From Alphaproteobacteria bacterium (GTDB taxonomy: Bacteria; Pseudomonadota; Alphaproteobacteria; Rhizobiales; Beijerinckiaceae), in the NCBI GenBank assembly GCA_016869595.1, contig VGDT01000001.1:287367-351366 (forward strand): a DNA stretch of 64,000 nucleotides, given 5' to 3'. Below are positions 25,574 to 33,641 of the stretch, in pieces. How positions within the stretch are numbered: the first letter of the stretch is position 1; every line of letters starts with the position of its first letter. Both the position numbers and the translations under genes were made by a program. The notes beneath the pieces were generated by a model, which saw nothing but the letters and a program-made list of their open reading frames with translations, ran no database searches and was not told where the DNA came from.

Positions 25574-26396
25574 CGCGCCGGCTCTCGGATCGGGTATCGG
25601 TTATCGCCCGCAATTTCGCGCCGATCTCTTCGCTTACCGGGATCAAATCGATTTCGTCGAGATCATCGCCGATCATTATCTCGACGCGTCGAAAGAGAAG
25701 CTCGACGAGCTCGAGCTTCTAAAATCGCATTTTCCGCTCGTTGCGCATGGACTCGATCTCTCGATCGGCAGCGCAGACGGGGTCGATCCGCGCTATCTCG
25801 ATAAAGTGGCGGCGCTGATCGAACGCATCGATCCGCCCTGGTGGAGCGAGCATCTGTGCTTCACGCGCGCTGGCGGCGTGAGCATCGGCCATCTTGCGTC
25901 TCTGCCCTATACGCAGGAAGCGATCGACGTCGTCGCGCGCAACGTTGAATTCGTGCGCAGGCGCATCAAGACGCCGCTGATCCTGGAAAACATCACTTGC
26001 GTCGTGCGCATTCCTGGCGGCGAGATGGATGAGCCGGAGTTTTTATCGCGCACGCTTGAGGCGACGGATTGCGGCTGGCTATGCGACGTCGCCAATATGC
26101 ATGTGAATGCGATGAATTTCGGCATGGGCGCCGAAGGTGAGTTCGAACGCTGGCCCTGGGACAGGCTCGTGCAAATGCATTATGCCGGCGGACGCGAGCG
26201 CAATGGCGTGCTGATCGATAGCCATGACGCTACGACGAGCGAAGCAGTTTGGATGCTCTATGATCGCGTCGTCGCGCGCGCGCCGGTCAAAGCCGTGGTT
26301 CTGGAGCGGGATGAAAAGATTCCGCCGTTCAACGAATTAATTGACGAAGTGGCGCGGGCGCGCACGACGATGGTCGAGAACGGGCGATGGCGCTAG
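25560..26396 (+). CDS. DUF692 / multinuclear non-heme iron oxidase (MNIO) family enzyme
   Basis: A 278-residue TIM-barrel protein of the family that includes MbnB, TglH and bufferin-modifying enzymes, which oxidise peptide cysteines or other residues using clustered iron. Ligand-type motifs: FVEIIADHYLD, LVAHGLDLSIGSADG, PPWWSEHLCFTR, LENITCVVRIPG, WLCDVANMHVNAMNF, QMHYAGGRERN, DSHDATTSEAVW and VLERDEKIPPF. The start is a GTG at 25560 or 25548; both lie inside the preceding gene, whose stop is at 25573. Its partner protein gene overlaps its end by 10 bp. Closest by context to MNIOs paired with TIGR04222-like proteins. Confidence 0.9.
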   Translation: MTAIDAPALGSGIGYRPQFRADLFAYRDQIDFVEIIADHYLDASKEKLDELELLKSHFPLVAHGLDLSIGSADGVDPRYLDKVAALIERIDPPWWSEHLCFTRAGGVSIGHLASLPYTQEAIDVVARNVEFVRRRIKTPLILENITCVVRIPGGEMDEPEFLSRTLEATDCGWLCDVANMHVNAMNFGMGAEGEFERWPWDRLVQMHYAGGRERNGVLIDSHDATTSEAVWMLYDRVVARAPVKAVVLERDEKIPPFNELIDEVARARTTMVENGRWR

Positions 26397-26965
26397 CGCA
26401 GACGCAGGCGCTGTTGGCGCGCCTCTTCACCGACGAAGATTTACGCCGCGAATTTTTCGAGTCGCCGATCGCCGTGGCGCCTCGGTTCGGTCTAAGCATG
26501 CATGAAACGCAGCGCCTCGCCTCGATCGATCGGCGCGAAATGGAAGCCTTTGCGCAGAGCCTGATTGGCAAGCGCGCGCTCTATGCGCGCAAAGCGCTGC
26601 CACTCACCGCGCATGCGTTGGGCGATCGATTCAACCCGCTTCTGTGTGAGACGATCCGGGGCGTTGCACGAGACAAGAAACACCGCACAGACGCCGCGGT
26701 GCTCGCCGCGCTCATCGACACGCGTATTGCTTGTCGCCAGCTGGAGCCGCCTTGGCTTGCAGATCTCGCGCGTTTCGAACTCGCCTTCATCGAGGCGGGA
26801 CGTTCCGGCGCAACGCTTCTTTTCCGGCGGTTCGACGTCGACGTCGCCTCAGTCGCCAACGCTCTCTCCAGAGGCGAAGAGGTCAATGCCGTTCGCAAAA
26901 AAACCTTCGGCGTTTGGGCGCGCCCGCCTCGAGGCAGGCTGCGTTGGCGGCTGTTCGGGCGCTAA
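26387..26965 (+). CDS. MNIO partner protein, unknown function
   Basis: A 192-residue soluble protein overlapping the MNIO gene by 10 bp. The N-terminal about 75 residues (LLARLFTDEDLRREFFESPI, FGLSMHETQRLASIDRREME, FAQSLIGKRALYARKALPLT) form a helical module reminiscent of the leader-binding N-domains of MNIO partners such as MbnC or BufC. The C-terminal part (WLADLARFELAFIEAGRSG, FRRFDVDVASVANALSRG) also follows that layout. By analogy it would recruit the Cys-tailed substrate to the enzyme. The end is Arg-rich. It is convergent with fliJ and overlaps it by 4 bp. Confidence 0.6.
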   Translation: MALAQTQALLARLFTDEDLRREFFESPIAVAPRFGLSMHETQRLASIDRREMEAFAQSLIGKRALYARKALPLTAHALGDRFNPLLCETIRGVARDKKHRTDAAVLAALIDTRIACRQLEPPWLADLARFELAFIEAGRSGATLLFRRFDVDVASVANALSRGEEVNAVRKKTFGVWARPPRGRLRWRLFGR

Positions 26966-27366
26966 GCGCGGCGCAACGCTTGCGGCATTTCGGTATGGCG
27001 CCGCTCGGCGACCACATCGATCATGCGCTCGGCGCCGCGATCCCGCGCCTCCTGGCTTTGCGCCTTGGCGAAATCTTCGCTCGCCTCCTTGAACTGCGCT
27101 TCAGCCTCTTCAAGCTGCCCGCGCAGCTCGCCGATTGACGCAAGGATATTGTCGCGTCGCGTGCGCGCCGCCCGCGCATAGGTCGGATAGGCGAAATGAT
27201 TGGGGTCGTTGATGTTGGCGCGCCGCTCTTCCTGGCCAATCTCGCGATCGAGCTCATTGGCCATGCGCGTGAATTCGCCGATCATCGTATTAAGCTGGAC
27301 GACGCGCCGGCGTTTTTCCTCGGCCTGAAAACGTTTCAGCCGGACAAGCGTATCCCGCGACTTCAT
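26962..27366 (-). CDS. fliJ: FliJ-like flagellar export chaperone
   Basis: A 134-residue, almost wholly helical coiled-coil protein (MKSRDTLVRLKRFQAEEKRR, then MIGEFTRMANELDREIGQEE, IGELRGQLEEAEAQFKEAS). It matches alphaproteobacterial FliJ, which escorts export substrates to the flagellar type III ATPase. It stands away from other flagellar genes here, as it does in several Hyphomicrobiales. The region 27367-27531 upstream is AT-richer and should contain its promoter. Confidence 0.7.
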   Translation of the reverse strand: MKSRDTLVRLKRFQAEEKRRRVVQLNTMIGEFTRMANELDREIGQEERRANINDPNHFAYPTYARAARTRRDNILASIGELRGQLEEAEAQFKEASEDFAKAQSQEARDRGAERMIDVVAERRHTEMPQALRRA

Positions 27367-27531
27367 GCGACAAGCTCCGTTACGCCACTTATGCGAAACA
27401 AATTCTTAACTCCGCGAGACGGGCCTTAATATGCCTCGCGGAAGTTGCTCTTTTCTTACCGGAGTTGAATTTTTTGCGGGCCGCGGCCGCTGCGGTCTCG
27501 CGACGCCCTATCGTCGCGGCGCGCTCTAACG

Positions 27532-29004
27532 CTACGCCGGCTCCTTGGCGCGCGCCGTTGACGCCGCGGCGCCGCCATAGCGGCGGTAGACGAAATCGGG
27601 CGCCGGCGCATGCGACTCGACTTCGGCGTAAGCGGCGAAGCGCGCATGGTCCGGCGAGAGATGGCAGGCGGGATCCGTCGCCGCTGCGTCGCCGGCGATC
27701 GCGAAAGCCTGGCAGCGGCAGCCGCCGAAATCGATTTCGCGGCGGTCGCAAGAACGGCAAGGCTCCTTCATCCACTCCGTGCCGCGGAACGCGTTGAAGG
27801 CCGCCCCGTTGCGCCAAATGTCGCCGAGCGGTTTCTCGCGCACATTGTCGAAAATTAGCCCCGGCAGCGTCTGCGCCGCGTGGCAAGGCAGGGCCTTGCC
27901 TGACGGCGTCACAGCCATGATCGATCGGCCCCAGCCGCCGGTACAGGCTTTCGGTCGCTTGGCGTAATGGTCGTGAATAACGAAATCGAAATTGAGAACG
28001 CCGGCGAGACGTTTCTTCGCCTCTTCCACGATTCCGACCGTTTCCATAAAGGCTTCGCGCGTCGGAATGAGCGCGGCGCGGTTCACCTGCGCCCAGGCGT
28101 AATATTGGATATGCGCGATCTCTATGCGCTGCGCGTCGACCTCGACGGCGAAATCAATGATCTGCGGTAAGTGCGCGATGTTCTGCCGATGCATTGGGGC
28201 GTTGATCGTCAATCCCATGCCGAATTCGCGTGTCCAGCGCGCGACGTCGCGCTTCTTGGCGACGCCATCCTGATAGCCTGAGATGCGGTCAGCGCTCTCT
28301 GGAACGACATCCTGTATGGAAACCTGCACGTGATCGAGGCCGACCTCGGCGAGACGCTGCAATCGCTCGCGCGTGAGCAGTACGGCGGAGGTGACGAGAT
28401 TGGTGTAGAGGCCCGCGTCGACCGCATGCGCGAGTATTTCTTCAAGATCGCGTCGCGCCGTCGGTTCGCCGCCGGAAAGGTGCAACTGCAACGCGCCGAT
28501 CGACGCCGCCTGACGGAAGGTTTCACCCCATTCGTCGGCGGTGAGCTCGACATTCGAGCGCTCGAGTTCAAGCGGATTGGAACAATAGGGACATTGCAGC
28601 GGGCAGCGATGGGTGAGTTCAGCGAGCAGCCCCGCGGGGCCTCCCGCAAATGGCGCGATCGAGGAAGCGAAGGCGGAAGGCGCGGGCGCTGCAAACCCAT
28701 CAGGCCCGTTGCGCAGCAGCCGCTTATCCGCGAGCCCTTGCAACAGCGTTGTAACGTCGCGCGTGATGATGTCGAGCGGTGCCGCATATTGCTGTGCAAG
28801 CCGCGCACAAAGATCGGCGACGCGCGTTACGCCGTCGATCGCGCGCAGAACGATGAGTCCAATCGGATCGAGTTCATAGGCGCGCTCGGGCGCGAGAATG
28901 ACTGTTCGAGACCGCGCACGGTCTTCATGCAGCCGCGCGTAACGCGTGAAGGCCGGACGCGAGTCAGGGCCGATCACGAACCGCGCGGCGTGCGCTTCAG
29001 ACAT
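27532..29004 (-). CDS. pqqE: PqqD-PqqE fusion: PQQ peptide chaperone plus radical SAM enzyme
   Basis: A 490-residue protein. Residues 1 to about 95 are a PqqD-type PqqA-binding chaperone domain (VILAPERAYELDPIGLIVLRAIDG, DVTTLLQGLADKRLL). From about residue 122 a PqqE radical SAM domain follows, with LLAELTHRCPLQCPYCSNP (Cys134, Cys138, Cys141) and SGGEPTARRDL, and a SPASM-type C-terminus (CHAAQTLPGL, EPCRSCDRREIDFGGCRCQAF). PqqE forms the Glu-Tyr C-C bond in PqqA. A covalent D-E join differs from the common separate genes and from the PqqC/D fusion of Methylobacterium. It overlaps pqqC by 8 bp. Confidence 0.93.
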   Translation of the reverse strand: MSEAHAARFVIGPDSRPAFTRYARLHEDRARSRTVILAPERAYELDPIGLIVLRAIDGVTRVADLCARLAQQYAAPLDIITRDVTTLLQGLADKRLLRNGPDGFAAPAPSAFASSIAPFAGGPAGLLAELTHRCPLQCPYCSNPLELERSNVELTADEWGETFRQAASIGALQLHLSGGEPTARRDLEEILAHAVDAGLYTNLVTSAVLLTRERLQRLAEVGLDHVQVSIQDVVPESADRISGYQDGVAKKRDVARWTREFGMGLTINAPMHRQNIAHLPQIIDFAVEVDAQRIEIAHIQYYAWAQVNRAALIPTREAFMETVGIVEEAKKRLAGVLNFDFVIHDHYAKRPKACTGGWGRSIMAVTPSGKALPCHAAQTLPGLIFDNVREKPLGDIWRNGAAFNAFRGTEWMKEPCRSCDRREIDFGGCRCQAFAIAGDAAATDPACHLSPDHARFAAYAEVESHAPAPDFVYRRYGGAAASTARAKEPA

Positions 29005-29767
29005 TTGTTTCCCCTGGCCGCCATGCGCCTGGTGGGATCAGCCCTGGCGTGACGTAGGCGTGATGTAATGCGTCAAGCTGCGCCCACAAGACGTCGCATT
29101 TAAACCGCACGGCGCCGACGCAGGCCTCCTGTTCGGCGCGGGTCTTGGCGTTGTCGAGCACGAAGCCCAGCGCAAATTCGGAGTCGCGCGGCGCCTGGGT
29201 CAGCCGGCGCTTGAAATAGGCCATCACATGGTCGTCGACGAAATCGTAGTTTTCGAGCATGCCGGCGATGCGTTCACGATGGATCGATGGCGCGAAGAGT
29301 TCGGTCAGCGAAGACGCGACCGCGACCGTGAGCGGCTGCTCGACGACAAAGCGCACATAGGCTTCGACCGCGAATTTGGTCGCGGGCAGGGCGCCGCGGC
29401 GAGAGGTGACGTAGTCACGCGAGAAGCCGAGCGCGTCGGTGAGCACTAGCCAGCGCTCGATGCCGCCGCCTTCCTCGCCGAGTCCGTCGTGATCATGGAT
29501 GCGATGTATCCATTCGCGGCGCAGTTCGCGGTCATGGACGCGGCTCATAAAGGCGGCGTCCTTACGCGGCACCGCCTCCTGGTAGCAGTAACGGTTAAGC
29601 GCCCAGGCGGCGACCTGCTCCTTCTTGAGCTTGCCGCCGTGCAGCAGTTTATGGAACTCATGCTTGTCGTGATAGCGCTCTGCGCCGACGGCGCGGATCG
29701 CGGCTTCGAATTCGTCGCGGGCGAGCGGCGCAGCCTCGCGCCAGTCAAGAGCTACGATCTCGTTCAC
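28997..29767 (-). CDS. pqqC: Pyrroloquinoline-quinone synthase
   Basis: A 256-residue helical oxidase that performs the final eight-electron oxidation and ring closure to PQQ without metal. Motifs include YHDKHEFHKLLHGGKLKKEQ near residue 33, NRYCYQEAVPRKDAAFMSR, RRGALPATKFAVEAYVRFV and SLTELFAPSIHRERIAGML. Not fused to PqqD. It overlaps pqqB by 4 bp and pqqDE by 8 bp, making a tight pqqBC(DE) operon. Confidence 0.95.
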   Translation of the reverse strand: MNEIVALDWREAAPLARDEFEAAIRAVGAERYHDKHEFHKLLHGGKLKKEQVAAWALNRYCYQEAVPRKDAAFMSRVHDRELRREWIHRIHDHDGLGEEGGGIERWLVLTDALGFSRDYVTSRRGALPATKFAVEAYVRFVVEQPLTVAVASSLTELFAPSIHRERIAGMLENYDFVDDHVMAYFKRRLTQAPRDSEFALGFVLDNAKTRAEQEACVGAVRFKCDVLWAQLDALHHAYVTPGLIPPGAWRPGETNV

Positions 29768-30708
29768 AGGTCGACCTCCATGCCATCCTCGCCGATTTCC
29801 CAGCCGGCCGATTGCGCAGTCGCGTATTCGTCCGAGAATTCGTTGAGCAAAGGATTAGAATTATTGATGTGCACGTAGATTTTGCGCTTCACGTCGAGCG
29901 GCTCGAAGGCGGCGATGGAGCCGTCCTCGCCGCTAACGTTGATATGGCCCATGCGCGAACCGGTCTTGCCGAGCAGGCCCTGTTCGATCATCTCGTTTTC
30001 ATGGAAGAGCGTGCCGTCGAAGAAGATGAGCGAAGCGCCGCGAAGCCGTTCGGCGAGCGGCCCGTCGAGCTTTGCGCAACCCGGAATGTAAAAGAACGAC
30101 TCGCCGGTCTCGGTTTCGATAATTTCGAGCCCGAGCGTGTCGCCCGCGCTCGTGCCGAAGTTCGGCGCGTTGGCGTTTTCGAGGTAGAGCGCGATCTTGC
30201 CGGGAACGGGAAAGGCCCGGATCGCGAGTCCGAGGTCCAGCCCGGCGCCGCTAACGGCGACGGTCTCGTCCATGCGTAGCTCGATGCGCGGCACGAGCTG
30301 GGTTTGAAGTATCGTGAAGATCGGATTGGCGCCCAGCGCATCGAGAACGCGCCCCGCGGCGTAAAGGCTGAACGGCTGCGCCTCGCGCATGTTGAGGAGG
30401 CCGGCGACGTGATCGACGTCGCCATTTGTCAGCGCCACGGCCTTTATCGGGCTCGCGCGCAAGCCATTGTCAGAGCTGGGCGCAAGCTCGGGCGTCGCTG
30501 AGATTTGTTGGCGCAGATCGGGAGAGGCGTTGAGCAGCAGCCAGTCTTCGCCATTGGCGCTGACCGCCAATGAGGACTGCGTGCGGGCCATAAAGCCGGG
30601 CGCTCCTGCGCGGACCGCACGGCAATTGGCGCAGTTGCAGTTCCACTGCGGAAAGCCGCCGCCGGCGCCCGATCCCAAGACCTTGATTCGCATTAGCGTT
30701 TCCGACAT
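29764..30708 (-). CDS. pqqB: PQQ biosynthesis protein PqqB (metallo-beta-lactamase fold hydroxylase)
   Basis: A 314-residue protein. The N-terminus MRIKVLGSGAGGGFPQWNCNCANCRAVR contains the CxCxxC zinc-knuckle type segment; LTNGDVDHVAGLLNMRE carries the altered metal-binding motif typical of PqqB. It hydroxylates the tyrosine of the PqqA-derived precursor (iron-dependent in recent work). The start may be Met1 at 30708 or the ATG 5 codons later. The first gene of the operon: no pqqA is found in the 260 bp upstream, so the precursor peptide must be encoded elsewhere. Confidence 0.94.
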   Translation of the reverse strand: MSETLMRIKVLGSGAGGGFPQWNCNCANCRAVRAGAPGFMARTQSSLAVSANGEDWLLLNASPDLRQQISATPELAPSSDNGLRASPIKAVALTNGDVDHVAGLLNMREAQPFSLYAAGRVLDALGANPIFTILQTQLVPRIELRMDETVAVSGAGLDLGLAIRAFPVPGKIALYLENANAPNFGTSAGDTLGLEIIETETGESFFYIPGCAKLDGPLAERLRGASLIFFDGTLFHENEMIEQGLLGKTGSRMGHINVSGEDGSIAAFEPLDVKRKIYVHINNSNPLLNEFSDEYATAQSAGWEIGEDGMEVDL

Positions 30709-30969
30709 CGCGGCTGAGCCGCCGTCGGGTCTCCCTTACGTTATTTTCTTGGCACTATGCGCAGGCGGTCAGCATTCGCGCAAGTGCGACCGATTTGCGC
30801 GGCCTCCATGAAATATCGAGACTTTTTCCCTATTGAGACGGGCGTCTCGCCCCGCTTTGGTCGCTTTCTCGGGGCAAAAGAGATTAGGGAGAGGCTGACG
30901 CCTCAGTCGAAGCGCGTCGATGTCTAGAACAGACGCCGAATCGAGCCAAACAATTTGCGCAACTTTTTG

Positions 30970-32118
30970 ATGAACATGCTCGCGCGCTTATGCGCGCTTT
31001 TCGCCGCGGCGTCGCTTGCCGGCTGCGTGTCGGACGGCATGCGCATGGTCGACGGCCATGTGAACAACGCGGTCTCTCTCGTCGCCGGACCGCAGGACGA
31101 GCCGGCGAACGTCGCCATTTTCGTGGCTTCGACCCGGCGCTCCGAAGGCGCGGCTGACGACGGTCGCGCGCATTTTTCGCTGACGTCGATCGGCGTTCCG
31201 TTCAACCATCGCGCCGGCAGCGTCGAACGGCCGAGCTTCGGCGGCGCCGATCGGCGGCGCCATTTCACAGTGCTGTCGAAGCGCAATATGGATGAGCAGG
31301 AGTTTTACGGCGAAGTCGCCTCGCATGTTTCGGGGCGCATCGGCAATTCGCGCGACGTCCTGCTTTATGTCCATGGCTTCAACACCGGCGCCGACGACGC
31401 GCGTTATCGTCTGGCGCAAATTGTCGCCGACGGACGCTTTTCCGGCGTTCCCGCGCTCTTCATCTGGAATTCCCGAGGCGGACTCTTCAACTACGAGTCG
31501 GACAAGGAAGCGGCGACGGTTTCTCGCGACGCGCTCGAAAAGCTTATCGTCGATCTATCGCATGCGCCCGGCGTCGGACGCATCCATGTGCTCGCCCATT
31601 CGATGGGCGCGTGGTTGACGATGGAAACTTTGCGAGGCGTCGCGCAGTCCGGCCATGCTGATCTCGACGGGAAGCTCGGCGAAATCATGCTCGCGGCGCC
31701 CGATATCGACCTCAACGTTTTCCGGCAGCAGGTCGCGCGCCTCGATGCGCGGCATGTCTCGATCTTCGTCGCCAGCAATGATCGCGCGCTGTCGCTCTCG
31801 TCGCGCATTGCCGGCGACCGTCCGCGACTAGGCGCGATGAACCCGACAAATCCTGAAGATAAGGCAGAGCTCGATCGCCTCGGCGTCGCCGTTCATGATA
31901 TTTCGTCGTTCTCAAACGATTTCATAGGTCACGGCGCCTTCGCCGAAGCGCCCGACGTGGTGAGAAAAATCGGCGCGCAGCTGACGGCGCCGCGCCCGGC
32001 GGAGGCCGAGACGCAGGCCGTGATCGATGCCCGCGGCGAAGCGGCTAACGCAGCCGCGCCGGCGCCGCTCAATCAAAAGGTCGAGACCCAGCCGCTGGCG
32101 CCGCTCGCCGCACGGTGA
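30970..32118 (+). CDS. Lipoprotein alpha/beta hydrolase (DUF900 family)
   Basis: A 382-residue protein with a lipoprotein signal (MNMLARLCALFAAASLAGC, acylated Cys19). The hydrolase core has the oxyanion/strand LLYVHGFNTGADDARYRLAQ, the nucleophile elbow HVLAHSMGAWLTMETLRG, the acid region NDRALSLSSRIAG and a late His (IGHGAF). The tail is Ala/Pro-rich and low complexity. The family contains esterase/lipase-like proteins of unknown substrate. The protein is anchored to a membrane facing the periplasm. Confidence 0.82.
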   Translation: MNMLARLCALFAAASLAGCVSDGMRMVDGHVNNAVSLVAGPQDEPANVAIFVASTRRSEGAADDGRAHFSLTSIGVPFNHRAGSVERPSFGGADRRRHFTVLSKRNMDEQEFYGEVASHVSGRIGNSRDVLLYVHGFNTGADDARYRLAQIVADGRFSGVPALFIWNSRGGLFNYESDKEAATVSRDALEKLIVDLSHAPGVGRIHVLAHSMGAWLTMETLRGVAQSGHADLDGKLGEIMLAAPDIDLNVFRQQVARLDARHVSIFVASNDRALSLSSRIAGDRPRLGAMNPTNPEDKAELDRLGVAVHDISSFSNDFIGHGAFAEAPDVVRKIGAQLTAPRPAEAETQAVIDARGEAANAAAPAPLNQKVETQPLAPLAAR

Positions 32119-32180
32119 GCTTGCCTTTTCTTGGCCTTGCTACTACTTTCTTACGAATCGACGATCGATAAGCTCGGCGT

Positions 32181-32399
32181 ATGAAAATGTCGGACACCGC
32201 CACTCTTTCTGCAAAATTTCAGATTTCGATCCCAAAAGCGGTTCGCGAAGCGCGCAAATGGAAGGCCGGTCAGGAGTTCGCCTTCATCCCCAAGGGATCT
32301 GGCGTGCTGCTCGTTCCCGTGCCCGAGCGAAATCAACTGCCAGGGATTGCGAAGGGGGCAAAGGCGGAAAATTACCGCGACCGCAAAGACCGCTTTTGA
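32181..32399 (+). CDS. AbrB/MazE-type antitoxin
   Basis: A 72-residue SpoVT/AbrB-fold DNA-binding protein (TATLSAKFQISIPKAVREAR, GQEFAFIPKGSGVLLVPVPE). The C-terminal 15-20 charged residues (AKAENYRDRKDRF) should bind the toxin. Its stop overlaps the toxin start (ATGA, 32397-32401). Confidence 0.85.
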   Translation: MKMSDTATLSAKFQISIPKAVREARKWKAGQEFAFIPKGSGVLLVPVPERNQLPGIAKGAKAENYRDRKDRF

Positions 32400-32779
32400 T
32401 GCGGCTTGTCGATACTTCGGCTTGGATTGAATGGCTCATTGGATCGCCGACAGGAAAGGCATTGTCACGGGCCATTCCGTCGCGCGATGAATGGCTTGTT
32501 CCTACAATCGTTCAGCTCGAGCTCTTCAAATGGATGAGCCGCGAGGTAAACGAAGATCGGGCGGACCAGGTGATTGCTTTCACCCAACTTTGTGTGGTGG
32601 CGCCGCTCGATACTAAAGTCGCGCTAACAGCTGCGGAATTATGCTCCAAACATCGTCTGGCCACCGCTGACGCCATCGTCTACGCGACGTCGCTGGAACA
32701 TGGCGCAGATGTCTTGACATGCGACGCGCACTTCAAGAACTTGCCGGGAGTCCTCTATGTCGCGAAGACCAAACCCTAG
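32399..32779 (+). CDS. vapC: VapC-type PIN-domain toxin
   Basis: A 126-residue PIN nuclease with Asp5 (MRLVDTSAWIEWLIG), Glu in VQLELFKWMSRE, and the terminal acidic strand HRLATADAIVYATSLEHGADVLTCDAHF. A larger open frame in the same phase begins at 32027, but the ATG at 32399, coupled to the antitoxin stop, is clearly the real start. Second toxin-antitoxin pair of the window, of a different antitoxin class from the 10-kb module. Confidence 0.88.
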   Translation: MRLVDTSAWIEWLIGSPTGKALSRAIPSRDEWLVPTIVQLELFKWMSREVNEDRADQVIAFTQLCVVAPLDTKVALTAAELCSKHRLATADAIVYATSLEHGADVLTCDAHFKNLPGVLYVAKTKP

Positions 32780-32782
32780 CGA

Positions 32783-33634
32783 CTACTGCGACTGTGGAGC
32801 CTCTGTCGGAGCCGCCTTATCCGCCTCGGCTTTCGCGAGCCTGTTGTAGCGCCGCACGCTGAGCGGAATAGCCGCCAAGAACGCGACGCTCAGCACGGCG
32901 AGCAACTCCATCGGATAGATCGCCAGCAGCAGCGCCGTGACGCCCACGCCGAAAAGCACCGGAATGACCAGATCGCGCGGTATGCGCCCGATGCGCTTGC
33001 CGGAGAAATGCGGAATGCGGCTTGCCATCAGAAAGGCGATGGCCAGCACATAGACGATGTAGAAAGGCGTTAGCGCCTTGGACGCCGGGAGCTCCAAAAC
33101 CGAGAAATGCAGATAGAGGGGCAATAACACCGTCACTGCGCCCGCCGGCGCCGGCATGCCAACGAAGAATTCGGCGTGCCAGGCCGGCTTTGTCGGATCG
33201 TCGATCATCACATTGAAGCGCGCGAGACGCAGCGCGCAGGCGATGGCGAAGACGAGCACCGCGAACCAGCCGAGCCCTTTGATTTCGTGTAGCGTCCATA
33301 GATACAGCAGCAGGCCGGGCGCGACGCCGAAATCGACGAAATCCGAAAGCGAGTCGAGCTCAGCGCCGAAGCGCGAAGTGCCCTTGAGCGCGCGCGCCAA
33401 GCGGCCGTCCAGTCCGTCGAGCACCGCCGCCGCCATCACCGCCGTAACGGCAGTCTCAAACCTTCCTTCGATTCCGTAGCGGATGGCGGTCAATCCCATC
33501 GACAGGGCGAGCAGCGTGACGAGATTGGGCAGAACGATGCGCAAGGGAATGTTGCGGAAACGCAGCCGACGCTGTTCAGAGGGCGTCAGCGATCCCTCTT
33601 GCGCGTCACGCCCGGAGAAGAAGGGATCGGCCAT
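32783..33634 (-). CDS. pssA: CDP-diacylglycerol-serine O-phosphatidyltransferase
   Basis: A 283-residue membrane enzyme (type II PS synthase) making phosphatidylserine from CDP-DAG and serine. The CDP-alcohol motif is DGLDGRLARALKGTSRFGAELDSLSDFVDFG, with D-G-x2-A-R and the downstream aspartates. About eight hydrophobic spans. psd lies 7 bp upstream on the same strand; the two act sequentially to give phosphatidylethanolamine. Confidence 0.94.
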   Translation of the reverse strand: MADPFFSGRDAQEGSLTPSEQRRLRFRNIPLRIVLPNLVTLLALSMGLTAIRYGIEGRFETAVTAVMAAAVLDGLDGRLARALKGTSRFGAELDSLSDFVDFGVAPGLLLYLWTLHEIKGLGWFAVLVFAIACALRLARFNVMIDDPTKPAWHAEFFVGMPAPAGAVTVLLPLYLHFSVLELPASKALTPFYIVYVLAIAFLMASRIPHFSGKRIGRIPRDLVIPVLFGVGVTALLLAIYPMELLAVLSVAFLAAIPLSVRRYNRLAKAEADKAAPTEAPQSQ

Positions 33635-33641
33635 GGCTTGC

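Noticed and set aside
30741..30809. 22-codon ORF upstream of pqqB considered as pqqA
   Set aside because: It begins MEAAQIGRTC and contains no Glu-x3-Tyr core, so it cannot be the PQQ precursor.
32027..32398. Upstream extension of the second PIN toxin (open frame from 32027)
   Set aside because: It runs through the lipoprotein end and the whole antitoxin gene in another frame; the ATG overlapping the antitoxin stop is the real start.
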